From JANXQG01 sp964615095 (lineage in GTDB: Bacteria; Planctomycetota; Planctomycetia; Pirellulales; Thermoguttaceae): a stretch of 64,000 nt of DNA. The stretch covers positions 4,758-68,757 of the forward strand of contig CAZTPX010000038.1 of the NCBI GenBank assembly GCA_964615095.1. The letters are read 5' to 3'. The position numbers were made by a program, and so were the translations under genes. Below, in pieces: positions 34,929-44,417 of this stretch (within the stretch, counting starts at the first letter, position 1; each line of letters starts with the position of its first letter). The notes beneath the pieces were generated by a model. The model made no database searches. It was not told where the DNA came from and saw nothing but the letters and a program-made list of their open reading frames with translations.

Positions 34929-35867
34929 ATGATCGACTACGACAGTCCGTGGAAAGAAGCCCTCGACTTCTTCTTTGAGCCTTTTCTTAAACTGTTCTTC
35001 CCGGCAGCGCACGCCGATATCGACTGGAGCCGGGGTTGCGAGTCCTTGGAAAAGGAGTTGCAGCAAATCGCTCCGGAAGCGGAAATCGGGCGACGGTATG
35101 TTGATAAGCTGGCCAAAGTCTGGCTGAACAGCGGCGAGGAACAGTGGGTGCTGGTTCACGTCGAGGTGCAAATGTCTGCCGACGGCAAATTTCCCTGGCG
35201 GATGTATGTCTACAACTATCGGTTGTTCGACAAGTATAATAGAGAGGTGGCCAGTTTTGCCGTGCTCGGCGACGACACCCCTGACTGGCGGCCACATAGT
35301 TTCGGCTATAAGCGGTGGGGCGTGGAAGTGGGGTTCCGTTTCCCGTCGGTCAAGCTCCTGGATTATGCGGCAAGACGGGCAGAATTGGAGGAAAGCGACA
35401 ATCCCTTTGCCATCGTGGTCTTGGCTCATTTGGACACGCAGGAAACGCGCCATGACCCGGGCGAGCGGAAAGGTCGGAAGTTCTGGTTGGTCAAGAGGCT
35501 TCGCCAGCGAGGGTGGAGCGAGACGCAAGTTCGGCAGCTTTTTCGTTTGATCGACTGGATGCTGGAGCTTCCAACGCCCCTGGACAACGAATTTTGGAAG
35601 GAACTGAAACAGTACGAGGAGAAAGAACAAATGCCTTTTGTTACAACACCAGAACGATTTGGCCGTGCCGAGGGCCGGCTTGAGGGCCGGCTTGAGGGCA
35701 TTGAAGCGGTCTTGGATGTGAGATTTCACGATGTCGGCGTCCAACTCATGCAGGAGATTCGCCAGATCCACGACCCGGAGCAACTAGAGAAGATACTCCG
35801 CGCCGCCAAGACCGTTGCCAGCCCTGAGGAACTCCGCAAGCTCTGGGCCGGTGGCGTATCGGATTAG
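34929..35867 (+). CDS. Rpn-family PD-(D/E)XK nuclease / transposase-like protein
   Basis: This 312-residue protein matches the Rpn/YhgA-like family (recombination-promoting nucleases, often called putative transposases). The nuclease core is visible: Asp59 in RYVDKLAKVW, then VLVHVEVQ with Glu79 and Gln81. The C-terminal half has the family-typical EGRLEGRLEG linker, encoded by a tandem 12-bp DNA repeat (35670-35693), then a helical segment. Rpn proteins cut DNA and promote RecA-independent recombination; they are spread by transfer. It is inserted between GH2 and GH38-like glycosidase genes. Confidence 0.8.
   Translation: MIDYDSPWKEALDFFFEPFLKLFFPAAHADIDWSRGCESLEKELQQIAPEAEIGRRYVDKLAKVWLNSGEEQWVLVHVEVQMSADGKFPWRMYVYNYRLFDKYNREVASFAVLGDDTPDWRPHSFGYKRWGVEVGFRFPSVKLLDYAARRAELEESDNPFAIVVLAHLDTQETRHDPGERKGRKFWLVKRLRQRGWSETQVRQLFRLIDWMLELPTPLDNEFWKELKQYEEKEQMPFVTTPERFGRAEGRLEGRLEGIEAVLDVRFHDVGVQLMQEIRQIHDPEQLEKILRAAKTVASPEELRKLWAGGVSD
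35670..35699 (+). repeat. 12-bp tandem repeat inside the Rpn gene
   Basis: Two exact units GAGGGCCGGCTT (35670-35681 and 35682-35693) and a half unit GAGGGC. The unit encodes EGRL, in frame. Copy-number change would lengthen or shorten the linker by four residues without frameshift. Confidence 0.85.
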
Positions 35868-35931
35868 ACAGCAGTTCGTGGACGCGCGATTTCGGTTCAT
35901 CGTCTGCCGAGAAAGCCTTTCCTACGATAGA

Positions 35932-38697
35932 CTACCGCTGCTGTGTCGGCGCCAATAGTACAAAACTTGCCGGGGCCATCGAGCGGACCTTTGCTGGGAA
36001 CACGCCCTGCGCGGACACTGCGATCGGCGCGCCGGTCGGCTGGCCGCGCAAATCGCAAGGCTGCGCGGTGGCAACCTTCATTCCACGGGGCAAGTGAACC
36101 GTAAACTCGCCTCCGTCGCCTGCCTGCTCCCACAACCGCAGCAACGTGCCCTCGCCGTACGGATTGGGGCCGAAGGCCGTAACCAGCGGCCCTCGGCTGG
36201 ATGGGGCTGCGCCGGCCGCCGGTAACTTCTCGACGAGCAGGCCGGTCGCCTGCGGCGGCAGCTTTCCCGCCGGGCCTTCCGCATAGGCGGCCACACACGC
36301 GACGCGGGCCTCCCACGATTTGCCGATCAGTGATGTGGGGGTTGACCCATTCTCCGGGATCACCCAGAGGCGAAACCGCGACGACCAGGAACCGTCGATC
36401 CACTGGGCAAAATTCGTCGAGTAGAGGTTGTTGAACAGATTGACGAAGACGTCGGGTTTGTGGGCCACGAAATCGCGGGAATAACGCCATAACCCCGGCC
36501 GCTCCAGGCTGACGAGTTGGGCGTCGATCGGGCAGATTCCTATCCGTGGGCCGTCGGCGCCTTCCACCGTCAGCCCGCCGTTGAGGCAGAAGAGGTCGTG
36601 GTTTGAGCTGCGGACCAGATCCTTGGCGGGGTTGACGATGCTGCCCAGCCGGGCTAACCGGAAAGTCGGATCGTCGGCCCGAAGCGGGAAGCAAAGCCAG
36701 CCGCCCTCAGGCCACGGATCGGGCGTCTTCTTGCTGATCGACCATTCCAGGTCGAGCCACGGTTCACCGGCGTAAAGGGTGACTCGCAGTTGCGTCGTAT
36801 CGGGAATGGTGTCGTGCGGCGTTGACGTGAGCAGGGCAGAGGTATAGGTTGGCCCGCTGCATACCACCATCGACGTAGCCTTTGCCGTCGCCGCGTGGTA
36901 GGGATGCTCTTTGCCCGAGGGCAGATTGGGTTTGCTCTGGCAGCCGATCTCGCCAGGATCCTGGTTGGGGCGATGGGTGACGTAATCGTGGGCATGTTGT
37001 AGGCCCTGCTCGGCGTCGAATCGCTCATACAAATATTGCCCTAGGGCATAGGGCGACCGCGAGTTGACCAGTTCCCGACCGGTTCGCTTGTCGATGATCG
37101 ACTTGATGCCGCAACGGGCCCGGTCGAGAATTACGCGGAGAAACTCGTTCTCCAGGAACTGGGTTTGCTCGTCGCGCAAAACACTTCGGTCAAAGGGTTC
37201 CCGTAGGGGTGCGAAGGTACGGTAACCCAGCGGAGGCAGGTCTCTTGCCACAAACCGCAAGACAAGCCGCTTCCCTCCCATGTACTCGCATGGTACGGGG
37301 ATAGTCTGGTGGGTAACAACCTCGGTGAGTGCGCTGGTCCAGTCGCTCCAGCGAATCTCGACCGCGCCGTCGCGGGTCCAGGGAAGCGGGTTGAAGACGA
37401 CAATCCGCGGCCCCGACACGGCGACGGCCTTTGCCAGCGCGGCAGCATGCTCCGCGAGAGCCGGTTCCACCAGTTCCGCGGCCCGGTGGGCGTAGGCCCG
37501 TTTCTGGTCGAATCCCTCCAGGAGGAAACGATACTTGCCGTCGGCCAGATTCTTCTTCCATTGCTCGCCATAGGCATAGCCGGCGTATCGGCCCACGTCG
37601 GGGCCCCAAGTGTGTTCGCCGAACAGCAGCGTGTTCTCGTAGGCACCGCGGACGGCCTCTTTGGCGGATGCGGCCGGCACGCCCCAGGTCTTCAGCAGCG
37701 TGTCGAGCGATTCCAGGGCTGCGATCCGCGGCCGCGTAACGTGTGCCAACTGGGTTTCGATGGGCATCGACCCGATCCCGTAAATCCACGTGTCCGGCGT
37801 GTCGTCGCGGACCACCGGCAGGTCTGGCTTTTCGTGGGCCATGGCGTCGGCAAAGTCCGACAAGCGGCCGAAGCGGACCCGTACGCCCGGCAAGTCCCGC
37901 TTGGCCCGCGCGAACAGGTCCTCGACCATTTTTCGGTCGGGCGGGCCCTGGTTGTCGTAGGTCATCCACATACAGAGCCACGTCTTGTAGGGCCAGTTTG
38001 CCGGAGGGCAAAGGTCCGATCCATAGGTCCGCGACAGCGCCGTCAGGACCCGCGAGCCGTCCGGGCCTTCCCACCAGAATAGTTCGGGGAGGTCGGCGGG
38101 AGTGCAATTGTCGTTGCAGCCGTGGTGGAAGAACTTTACGCCGGCGTTGGCCAGGACCGTGGCCAGCCCGCGGGTGTGGTCGGGCACGTCGGTCATCTTG
38201 CAGCCGGTGGGAAGGGGCTGCCCGGCAAGGCGGGCCATCTCCACCGAGAAACGAAAACCACGGGTCAGGTCTTCCAGGTCGAGCGATTCGGTGTGCGTGG
38301 TAAACGCCAGGGCATGGGGGACCAGCCTACCGGCCCGCATGGCCGCTATGAACCGCTCGCGGCGATCCGCGTTCTGGCCCGTCCAGAGCACCTGCGACAT
38401 CGGCCAGCCAGCCAAGGTCCAGGAGAACTGCATGTCCGGCGGCAGGCCGCGGCTCTCGTCGACCAGTTTCAGGGCCTGGTCGGCCATCGACGTCCGATAG
38501 TGGTCCACGACGCGGCTGGCGAGGTCTGTATAGCCGATGTCGAAGTGCGTCTTGGAAACGACGATCACCTCCTCCAACTTGGGCCAGCGCGAGGCATTCC
38601 CGGCCCAAGCCGGTATCGCCGCCGTGGCAACGCAGGCCAGCAGGAGGAAGCGAATAGCAAGGCGCATCCGCGCCGGTCGGGCAGTGGCATGAACCAT
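35932..38697 (-). CDS. Secreted GH38-like glycoside hydrolase (DUF5054-type)
   Basis: This 921-residue protein has an N-terminal signal segment (RLAIRFLLLACVATAAIPAWA). The mature N-terminus has VVSKTHFDIGYTDLASRV, the H-x-D metal motif of the GH38 alpha-mannosidase (7-stranded barrel) fold, and further metal-site-like residues in HGCNDNCTP. The C-terminal half is beta-sandwich-rich, as in GH38 enzymes. It closely resembles planctomycete proteins with the DUF5054 domain whose activity is unproven. It lies tail-to-tail with the Rpn gene and probably belongs to the surrounding carbohydrate-degradation region. Confidence 0.75.
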   Translation of the reverse strand: MVHATARPARMRLAIRFLLLACVATAAIPAWAGNASRWPKLEEVIVVSKTHFDIGYTDLASRVVDHYRTSMADQALKLVDESRGLPPDMQFSWTLAGWPMSQVLWTGQNADRRERFIAAMRAGRLVPHALAFTTHTESLDLEDLTRGFRFSVEMARLAGQPLPTGCKMTDVPDHTRGLATVLANAGVKFFHHGCNDNCTPADLPELFWWEGPDGSRVLTALSRTYGSDLCPPANWPYKTWLCMWMTYDNQGPPDRKMVEDLFARAKRDLPGVRVRFGRLSDFADAMAHEKPDLPVVRDDTPDTWIYGIGSMPIETQLAHVTRPRIAALESLDTLLKTWGVPAASAKEAVRGAYENTLLFGEHTWGPDVGRYAGYAYGEQWKKNLADGKYRFLLEGFDQKRAYAHRAAELVEPALAEHAAALAKAVAVSGPRIVVFNPLPWTRDGAVEIRWSDWTSALTEVVTHQTIPVPCEYMGGKRLVLRFVARDLPPLGYRTFAPLREPFDRSVLRDEQTQFLENEFLRVILDRARCGIKSIIDKRTGRELVNSRSPYALGQYLYERFDAEQGLQHAHDYVTHRPNQDPGEIGCQSKPNLPSGKEHPYHAATAKATSMVVCSGPTYTSALLTSTPHDTIPDTTQLRVTLYAGEPWLDLEWSISKKTPDPWPEGGWLCFPLRADDPTFRLARLGSIVNPAKDLVRSSNHDLFCLNGGLTVEGADGPRIGICPIDAQLVSLERPGLWRYSRDFVAHKPDVFVNLFNNLYSTNFAQWIDGSWSSRFRLWVIPENGSTPTSLIGKSWEARVACVAAYAEGPAGKLPPQATGLLVEKLPAAGAAPSSRGPLVTAFGPNPYGEGTLLRLWEQAGDGGEFTVHLPRGMKVATAQPCDLRGQPTGAPIAVSAQGVFPAKVRSMAPASFVLLAPTQQR

Positions 38698-38963
38698 GAC
38701 GATTTCCTTGGTATGAAGATCAGCAAGTCGGAAAGTTGTCCATCAATTGATCCTTAATATACACTCGGTTCCTCTCGCTTCGCAAGAATCGCCGCGGTAG
38801 TGGGGTGGTTCGAGGTACGAGACCCACCCTATTACGGCCTACGGCCGGCGGGAAACCGGCTGAAGCCGGGACTACAAACGTGGGTAGGCGCAAGCCCGCG
38901 GCGCGCTATAATACTGTCATTGAACCTGCTCGTTCCTATGTTTACCCAAGTGGATGCCCATTC
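38698..38963. other. Spacer upstream of trxB
   Basis: No gene. It holds a GGCCTACGGCCGGC/CGGCTGAAGCCGGGACTACA palindromic region (about 38835-38875), related to the 22.7-kb hairpin, and a perfect TATAAT at 38907-38912 which could be the -10 of the trxB operon promoter; the -35 is poor. Confidence 0.45.
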
Positions 38964-40010
38964 ATGCCTGAGAAAGTAATCATCATCGGCAGTGGTCCGG
39001 CCGCCTGGACGGCCGCAATTTACGCCGCCCGTGCGGAACTCAATCCCCTGGTCTTCGAGGGGGCCGATACGGCGGAGAACAAGATCGCCGGCACCCTGCC
39101 GATGGGCCAGTTGGCGCTAACGACCGAAGTGGAGAACTACCCCGGTTTCCCGGCGGGCAATCTGGATGCCTATCTCGACTCGGCCTTGCCGCCGGACAAG
39201 CGGCTGGTGATGCCGCCGCACAGCGGGCACGGCGTCCAAGGGCCGGAATTGCTCGAGTTGATGCGGCAACAAGCAGTCAACTTCGGCACCCGGACCGTGA
39301 GCGAGGACGTCAAATGTGTCGACTTCCGCAGGCGGCCCTTGCAACTCAATGCCTCCGACGGCAACTCCTACGAGGCCCGGACGGTGATCGTGGCCACTGG
39401 GGCGCGGGCCAACTATCTTGGCCTGCCGTCGGAAGATAAGTACAAAAACCGAGGCGTCAGCGGTTGCGCCGTCTGCGACGGCGCGTTGCCCCGCTTCCGC
39501 AACAAGCCGCTGGCCGTGATCGGCGGCGGCGACTCGGCCGTCGAGGAGGCCACCTACCTCACCAAGTTCGCCAGCAAGGTCTACCTCGTCCATCGCCGCG
39601 ACAAACTGCGGGCGTCGAAGATCATGGTCGAGCGGGCCGAAGCCAACCCCAAGATCGAGATCCTTTGGAACCGTACCGTGGGCGAAGTCCAGGGCAGTGA
39701 CCGCGAGGGCGTGACCGGCGTGCGCCTCAAGAGCACCGTGGGCGAGCCGGACTTGGAACTGCCCATCACCGGTTTCTTCCTCGGCATCGGCCACACGCCC
39801 AATACGGCCTTTCTGCACGGCGCGTTGGAACTGACCGACAAGGGATACGTCGTCTGGAGTTCGCCCATGCGGACCTGGACCAGCGTGCCCGGCGTATTCG
39901 CCGCCGGCGACGTGGCCGACGACTACTATCGCCAGGCCATCACCGCCGCCGCCACCGGCTGCATGGCAGCGCTGGACGCCGAGCGCTGGCTGGCGGAACA
40001 TGGGGAATGA
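38964..40010 (+). CDS. trxB: Thioredoxin reductase
   Basis: This 348-residue flavoprotein reduces thioredoxin with NADPH. FAD-binding GSGPAAWTAAIYAARA is at the N-terminus, the redox-active Cys-Ala-Val-Cys in SGCAVCDGA, the NADPH-binding GGGDSAVEEA and the C-terminal FAD contact VFAAGDVADDYYRQA. It carries an insertion of about 30 residues (around positions 55-85, LDSALPPDKRLVMPPHSGHG) relative to the ~315-residue E. coli enzyme. ATG 38964 starts the core. asnS follows after 3 nt, so this is the first gene of a trxB-asnS-methyltransferase operon. Confidence 0.94.
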   Translation: MPEKVIIIGSGPAAWTAAIYAARAELNPLVFEGADTAENKIAGTLPMGQLALTTEVENYPGFPAGNLDAYLDSALPPDKRLVMPPHSGHGVQGPELLELMRQQAVNFGTRTVSEDVKCVDFRRRPLQLNASDGNSYEARTVIVATGARANYLGLPSEDKYKNRGVSGCAVCDGALPRFRNKPLAVIGGGDSAVEEATYLTKFASKVYLVHRRDKLRASKIMVERAEANPKIEILWNRTVGEVQGSDREGVTGVRLKSTVGEPDLELPITGFFLGIGHTPNTAFLHGALELTDKGYVVWSSPMRTWTSVPGVFAAGDVADDYYRQAITAAATGCMAALDAERWLAEHGE

Positions 40011-40013
40011 ACC

Positions 40014-41426
40014 ATGAAAAAACTCTCTGTCGCCCAAGCCCGTTTGGCTGACTCTGTCGGCCAGGAAGTCCTCCTGCAGGGTTGGATCCGCACCCGCCGC
40101 GATTCCAAGGGCGGGTTCAGCTTCCTGGAACTCAACGACGGTTCCTCCTTTGGCAATATCCAGGTCGTCGCCCCGGGCACGCTGTCCAACTACGAGTCGG
40201 ACGTTAAGCGGCTCACGGTCGGTTGCAGCGTCAGCGTCGAGGGCCTGGTCAAGGCCTCGCCGGGCAAGGGCCAGGCCACCGAGGTCGAGGCCCGCAGCGT
40301 GACCGTCCACGGTTGGGCCGATCCCGACGCTTTTCCCATCCAGAAGAAAGGGGCCAGTTTCGAGTTCCTCCGCACGGTGGCCCATTTGCGGCCGCGGACC
40401 AATACCTTCGGCGCCATGGCCCGCGTGCGCAACTGCGTCTGCCGCTCGATCCACGATTTTTTCCAGGAAGAAGGCTTCCTCTACGTCCACACTCCGCTGA
40501 TCACGGCCAGCGACTGCGAAGGGGCTGGGGCCATGTTCAAGGTCACCACGCTGGACCTCGGCAATCCGCCTGTTCCTGAAGAAGGTCTTTACAACCCCGC
40601 TTGGGACGTCGACTTCTCCAAGGACTTCTTCCAGCGGCCGGCCTATCTGACCGTCAGCGGGCAGCTTGAAGCCGAGACCTACGCCTGCTCGATGGGCAAG
40701 TGCTACACCTTCGGCCCGACCTTCCGCGCCGAGAACTCCAACACGGCCCGGCACCTGGCCGAGTTCTGGATGGTCGAGCCTGAGGCGGCATTCTTCGAGC
40801 TGACCGACAACATGGACCTGGCCGAGCGGTTCCTCAAGCGGATCTTCCGCGATGTCTTGGCGCGCTGTACGGAGGACATGGAATTTTTCCGCGACCGCAT
40901 CGACAAGACGGTGATCGACACACTCCAGCACGTCCTGGCCAGCGACTTCGTCCGCCTGCCCTATACCGAGGCCGTGGAGATCCTCAAGGCCTCTGGGCGG
41001 AAGTTCGAGTTTCCGGTCGAGTGGGGCCACGACCTGCAGGCCGAGCACGAGCGATTCCTGACCGAGGAGCACTTCAAATCGCCGGTGATCCTTTTCAACT
41101 ATCCCCGCTCGATCAAGCCGTTCTACATGCGGCTGAACGACGACGGCCGCACGGTGCGGGCGATGGACGTGCTGGTGCCTAAGGTAGGCGAGATCATCGG
41201 AGGCAGCCAGCGCGAGGAGCGGCTGGACGTGCTGGAAATGCGGATGAAGGAGCAGGGCCTCAATCCCGAGAGCTACTGGTGGTATCTCGATCTGCGGCGC
41301 TACGGCACGGTGCCGCATTCCGGCTTCGGCCTGGGTGTGGAGCGGGTCTTGCTCTTCATCACCGGCATGGCCAACATCCGCGACGTGATTCCCTATCCGC
41401 GCACGCCGGGCAGCGCGGAGTTTTGA
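40014..41426 (+). CDS. asnS: Asparaginyl-tRNA synthetase
   Basis: This 470-residue class II synthetase charges tRNA-Asn. It has the N-terminal OB-fold anticodon domain (VLLQGWIRTRRDSKGGFSF) and class II motifs 2 (GPTFRAENSNTARHLAEFWMVEPE) and 3 (GFGLGVERVLLFITG). The AEFWM(V)E and YPR(S)IKPFYM signatures separate AsnRS from AspRS. Length fits the family. It is translationally linked to trxB (3-nt gap) and the SpoU gene (5-nt gap). Confidence 0.95.
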   Translation: MKKLSVAQARLADSVGQEVLLQGWIRTRRDSKGGFSFLELNDGSSFGNIQVVAPGTLSNYESDVKRLTVGCSVSVEGLVKASPGKGQATEVEARSVTVHGWADPDAFPIQKKGASFEFLRTVAHLRPRTNTFGAMARVRNCVCRSIHDFFQEEGFLYVHTPLITASDCEGAGAMFKVTTLDLGNPPVPEEGLYNPAWDVDFSKDFFQRPAYLTVSGQLEAETYACSMGKCYTFGPTFRAENSNTARHLAEFWMVEPEAAFFELTDNMDLAERFLKRIFRDVLARCTEDMEFFRDRIDKTVIDTLQHVLASDFVRLPYTEAVEILKASGRKFEFPVEWGHDLQAEHERFLTEEHFKSPVILFNYPRSIKPFYMRLNDDGRTVRAMDVLVPKVGEIIGGSQREERLDVLEMRMKEQGLNPESYWWYLDLRRYGTVPHSGFGLGVERVLLFITGMANIRDVIPYPRTPGSAEF

Positions 41427-41431
41427 GGTTT

Positions 41432-42244
41432 ATGAACCTTGTCCGTATCGACTCGCTGGACGATCCCCGCGTGGCCGCCTATCGTAATCTTCGCGACCGC
41501 ACGCTCCGCGGCGAGCGCATGTTCGTGGCCGAGGGCGGCCTCTTGGTGACGCGGTTGCTGGCTAGCCGCTTCGCCGCCGAATCGCTCTTCGTGGCCGAGC
41601 CGCGGGTTGCCGAGTTTCTGCCGCAGGTGCCTGCGGAGACGCCGATCTACGTCGCGGCGGAAGCGATCGTGCAGGCGATCATCGGTTTTCATCTACACCA
41701 AGGCGTACTGGCCGCCGGGGCCCGCCGGCCGGAAATGGAATTGGAAGAAATGCTCGGCCTGCCCAGGGATCGGCCGCTGGGGGTCATTGTCTGTCCGGCG
41801 ATCACCAAGCCGGAGAACATGGGCCTGATCTTCCGCGTGGCCGCCGGGTTGGGCGCTGGCGGTCTCCTGCTGGGTCCGCAGTGTTGCGATCCGTTCTCAC
41901 GGCGCTGCCTGCGGGTTTCGATGGGGGCGGTCCTGCGTGCCCCCTTTCGAAAGTCACCGAACCTGGCAGCCGATCTGAAGGCCCTCGGCGAGCGTTGGGG
42001 CGTGGAGATGCTGGCCGCTGTTCTTGACGAGCGGGCGACGCCGTTGGGCCGCGTCTGCTGGCCGCGCCACGCGGCCGTGATGCTGGGCAACGAGTTCGAC
42101 GGTCTGGGCGACGCATGGCTGGAATTCTGCACGCGGCGCATCACGATTCCCATGGCCCTGGAGACCGACTCGCTGAACCTCGGCGTGGCCGCTGGCATCT
42201 TCGTCTACGAGATGATGCGCGGGATCGCGTCGAGCAACCCGTAG
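41432..42244 (+). CDS. SpoU-family (TrmH-type) RNA 2'-O-methyltransferase
   Basis: This 270-residue SPOUT enzyme has the three family motifs: NMGLIFRVAAGLGAGG (motif 1), VMLGNEFDGLG (motif 2) and IPMALETDSLNLGVAAGI (motif 3, knot and SAM site). The N-terminal ~100 residues form the L30e-like substrate-binding domain (GERMFVAEGGLLVTRLL). It methylates ribose 2'-O in rRNA or tRNA; the exact nucleotide cannot be read from sequence. ATG 41432 is 5 nt after asnS, so it is the third gene of the operon. Confidence 0.9.
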   Translation: MNLVRIDSLDDPRVAAYRNLRDRTLRGERMFVAEGGLLVTRLLASRFAAESLFVAEPRVAEFLPQVPAETPIYVAAEAIVQAIIGFHLHQGVLAAGARRPEMELEEMLGLPRDRPLGVIVCPAITKPENMGLIFRVAAGLGAGGLLLGPQCCDPFSRRCLRVSMGAVLRAPFRKSPNLAADLKALGERWGVEMLAAVLDERATPLGRVCWPRHAAVMLGNEFDGLGDAWLEFCTRRITIPMALETDSLNLGVAAGIFVYEMMRGIASSNP

Positions 42245-42292
42245 GGCGGGCCGGCTGATACTCTGGACAAGGAGCGCTCTTTGTACTCAGAA

Positions 42293-42376
42293 GCTATCCG
42301 AGAAGTCTCCCCTCTCCCGCCTGTCGCTTGCGACAGAATGGGAGAGGGGGCGTGTGGAGGAGACTTCTCGGATAGC
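42293..42376. repeat. Three-tier hairpin, TCGGATAGCC family
   Basis: Outer arms 42293-42310 and 42359-42376 (GCTATCCGAGAAGTCTCC and complement) are perfect over 18 bp. A middle stem CCTCTCCC/GGGAGAGG (42311-42318 with 42340-42347) and an inner stem CTGTCGC/GCGACAG follow. It lies between convergent genes and could terminate both transcripts. This is the best-preserved copy of the family in the window. Confidence 0.85.
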
Positions 42377-42418
42377 CCGTCAGCCGCCAGCCACCCGGGG
42401 GAACGCTGTGTACGACCT

Positions 42419-43804
42419 TCATTTTGTCGAATCCTGTGCCTCCACGGCGCCAAGGTCTGCGGCGGCACCCGCGTATCTTTCGTTCTTGTAGTGATCCGTG
42501 GTGATGTAGTCAACTCGTCCCGTGGCCGCATCGCGGGCCAGGCTGCCACGCGAAGGCATGAAGGTCCGCGTGTCCAGAAGCCCCGCCTCGGCCCACGTCC
42601 GTAACACGAGGTTGTTGTCCGCCGTCACGCCCGGCTGAGGACCCGTGCCCAGATGGAAAACGTAGTTCTTCTGCGGATCGAACGGCGCGTCGGCCTCCGG
42701 TTCAATCACTAGGTTGTGCTTAATCGTAACGTCGGGGCTATAGACGTCGACCAGCGTGCCGCAATAGGGGTCCTTGCTGTCGGCCGCCTTCCGCGAGCGG
42801 TAGAGCGTGTTGAAGTAGATTTCGGAAGCCGTCGGGGAGAAATAGCCGGAGCACTTGTCCAAGTCGGCCTGCGGGACGCGGTTCTGCTCGTACATGGGGT
42901 ACTTCCGCTTCTCCCAACTGATGTTGTTGTAGAAGCGGTTCACGGCGTCGGGGCCGTTGTAGCCCAAGGCGTTGAGCTTCATCGGCCAGACGCGCGCGTC
43001 GTTGGCCCATTGCCGGGTGAAGCGGTTGCCGTAGGCATGCACGTAACCGGCAACACAGATGCACACGTTGTGGCCGATGGGCGACTTGGCCATGCCGATG
43101 TCGCTGAAGGCGCACTCGTGGACCTCCAGGTTGAAGCACCGCTCCAAGCCGATGACCGGGAACCCCTGCACGCTGTTGTCGAAGTGCCGGAACGTACACC
43201 GGTAGATCTCGAAATCCAGCAGCACCGATCGCAGGTTGCCCAGGTTGTAGTTCGAGTTGCAGATCGCCGCGCCGTCTGTCTTGCCGTCCACGACCATGTT
43301 TTCCCACTTGAAGTTGTAGAAGGTGCTCTCTTTGCTGCCGTCGAAGACCTTAGCTGCATCGTAAACGTGGAAGCAATAGCCCGAGGCGTCGCTGATGTTG
43401 AAGTTCTTGAATAGCAGATCGTGGCTCTTGCCGCTGATCTTCATGCATGTGCTCTTGTACTTCTCGAAGCGGAAGTTCTCGAAGCGCAGGTGGGCCACGT
43501 TGGGAAACTCGTTGGTCTGCGGGACGGCCGTCGTGAAGACAGTCTGAGGATCGCACTTCACGGTGATGGGCCGGCCGGCGGCCCCGGCGAGGTTACCCAG
43601 CGAGAGGCCGCTATAGCTGCCCGGGTTGATGTAGAGCGTGTCGCCGGGTTGCAACTTCAGGGCGGCCTGCGTATCGGCGTAGCGCAAGTATCCTGAGCCG
43701 TCGCCGATGCTGATGCGTTTGGGCGCGGCTGCCTGGCACGGATGGAGGCAACCCAGGCACGCGCATGCCCACGCGGTAAAGACACAGATTTTCTGGACGT
43801 TCAT
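42419..43804 (-). CDS. Secreted right-handed parallel beta-helix protein
   Basis: This 461-residue protein has a signal segment with several cysteines (MNVQKICVFTAWACACLGC, then AAAPKR). A lipobox-like LGC raises the possibility of a lipoprotein. The mature part has pectate-lyase-like beta-helix features: ALKLQPGDTLYINPGSYSGL, then repeats such as LRFENFRFEKYK, LLFKNFNISDASGY and FEIYRCTFRHFDNS, ending in a C-terminal cap with DLGAVEAQ. It probably binds or cleaves polysaccharide outside the cell; catalytic residues cannot be assigned. ATG 43804 chosen because it starts the signal peptide. Confidence 0.8.
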   Translation of the reverse strand: MNVQKICVFTAWACACLGCLHPCQAAAPKRISIGDGSGYLRYADTQAALKLQPGDTLYINPGSYSGLSLGNLAGAAGRPITVKCDPQTVFTTAVPQTNEFPNVAHLRFENFRFEKYKSTCMKISGKSHDLLFKNFNISDASGYCFHVYDAAKVFDGSKESTFYNFKWENMVVDGKTDGAAICNSNYNLGNLRSVLLDFEIYRCTFRHFDNSVQGFPVIGLERCFNLEVHECAFSDIGMAKSPIGHNVCICVAGYVHAYGNRFTRQWANDARVWPMKLNALGYNGPDAVNRFYNNISWEKRKYPMYEQNRVPQADLDKCSGYFSPTASEIYFNTLYRSRKAADSKDPYCGTLVDVYSPDVTIKHNLVIEPEADAPFDPQKNYVFHLGTGPQPGVTADNNLVLRTWAEAGLLDTRTFMPSRGSLARDAATGRVDYITTDHYKNERYAGAAADLGAVEAQDSTK

Positions 43805-43946
43805 TTTGTTTTTTTCCCGAGAAGCTGAAGCTGTTCCAAAACCTAGCCGTGGTGTAGGCATCTCACCTGCCTACTTCTAAAACTGCTTCAAAATTGAGTT
43901 CATCCGATTATACTATAGAGAACCACCACTTGCTGGAACGCGACCT

Positions 43947-44417
43947 ATGGACGTCAGCCAGATTTTTCCCAACTTGTTTGTCGGCTCTTTTCCCGGCAGC
44001 GTGCGCGACATCGAACGGCTCGCGCGGGATTTCCGCGTGACGGCGGTGCTGAGCTTGCAGTCGGACGATGACCTTGCCTACCTGGGTCTGGACTGGCAGC
44101 GCATGGCGGCCTGCTATGGCCAATCGGGCATCGATGTGCGGCGCGTTCCGATCTGGGATTTCGACCGCCAGGACTTGCGCAAGCAGCTACCCTTGTGCGT
44201 GGCGGCCCTGGATGAATTGCTGCGGGCCAGGCACACGGTCTACGTACACTGCAACATGGGCATCAACCGCTCGCCCAGTGCCGTAATCGCCTATCTTTGC
44301 TGGATCCAGGGCTGGGATTTGGAGCAGGCGGTGGACCACGTCATGCGGTGCCGCGCCTGCGATCCCTATGTGGAGGTGATCCGCCTAGCGGGCCAGGACC
44401 GGGCGATGCGGAGCTAG
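43947..44417 (+). CDS. Dual-specificity protein phosphatase-like protein
   Basis: This 156-residue protein carries the cysteine phosphatase signature HCNMGINRS (HCxxGxxRS), with a general acid aspartate candidate in IWDFDRQD, and the N-terminal IFPNLFVGSFPG typical of dual-specificity phosphatases. It should hydrolyse phosphate from Tyr/Ser/Thr or from another phosphoester. Cytoplasmic. It lies upstream of tRNA-Pro and outside the island; a second, distant DSP lies inside the island at 49674. Confidence 0.85.
   Translation: MDVSQIFPNLFVGSFPGSVRDIERLARDFRVTAVLSLQSDDDLAYLGLDWQRMAACYGQSGIDVRRVPIWDFDRQDLRKQLPLCVAALDELLRARHTVYVHCNMGINRSPSAVIAYLCWIQGWDLEQAVDHVMRCRACDPYVEVIRLAGQDRAMRS

Noticed and set aside
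39117..41318. 733-codon - strand frame opposite trxB and asnS
   Set aside because: Spans two clearly conserved + strand genes, so it is an antisense artefact despite its length.
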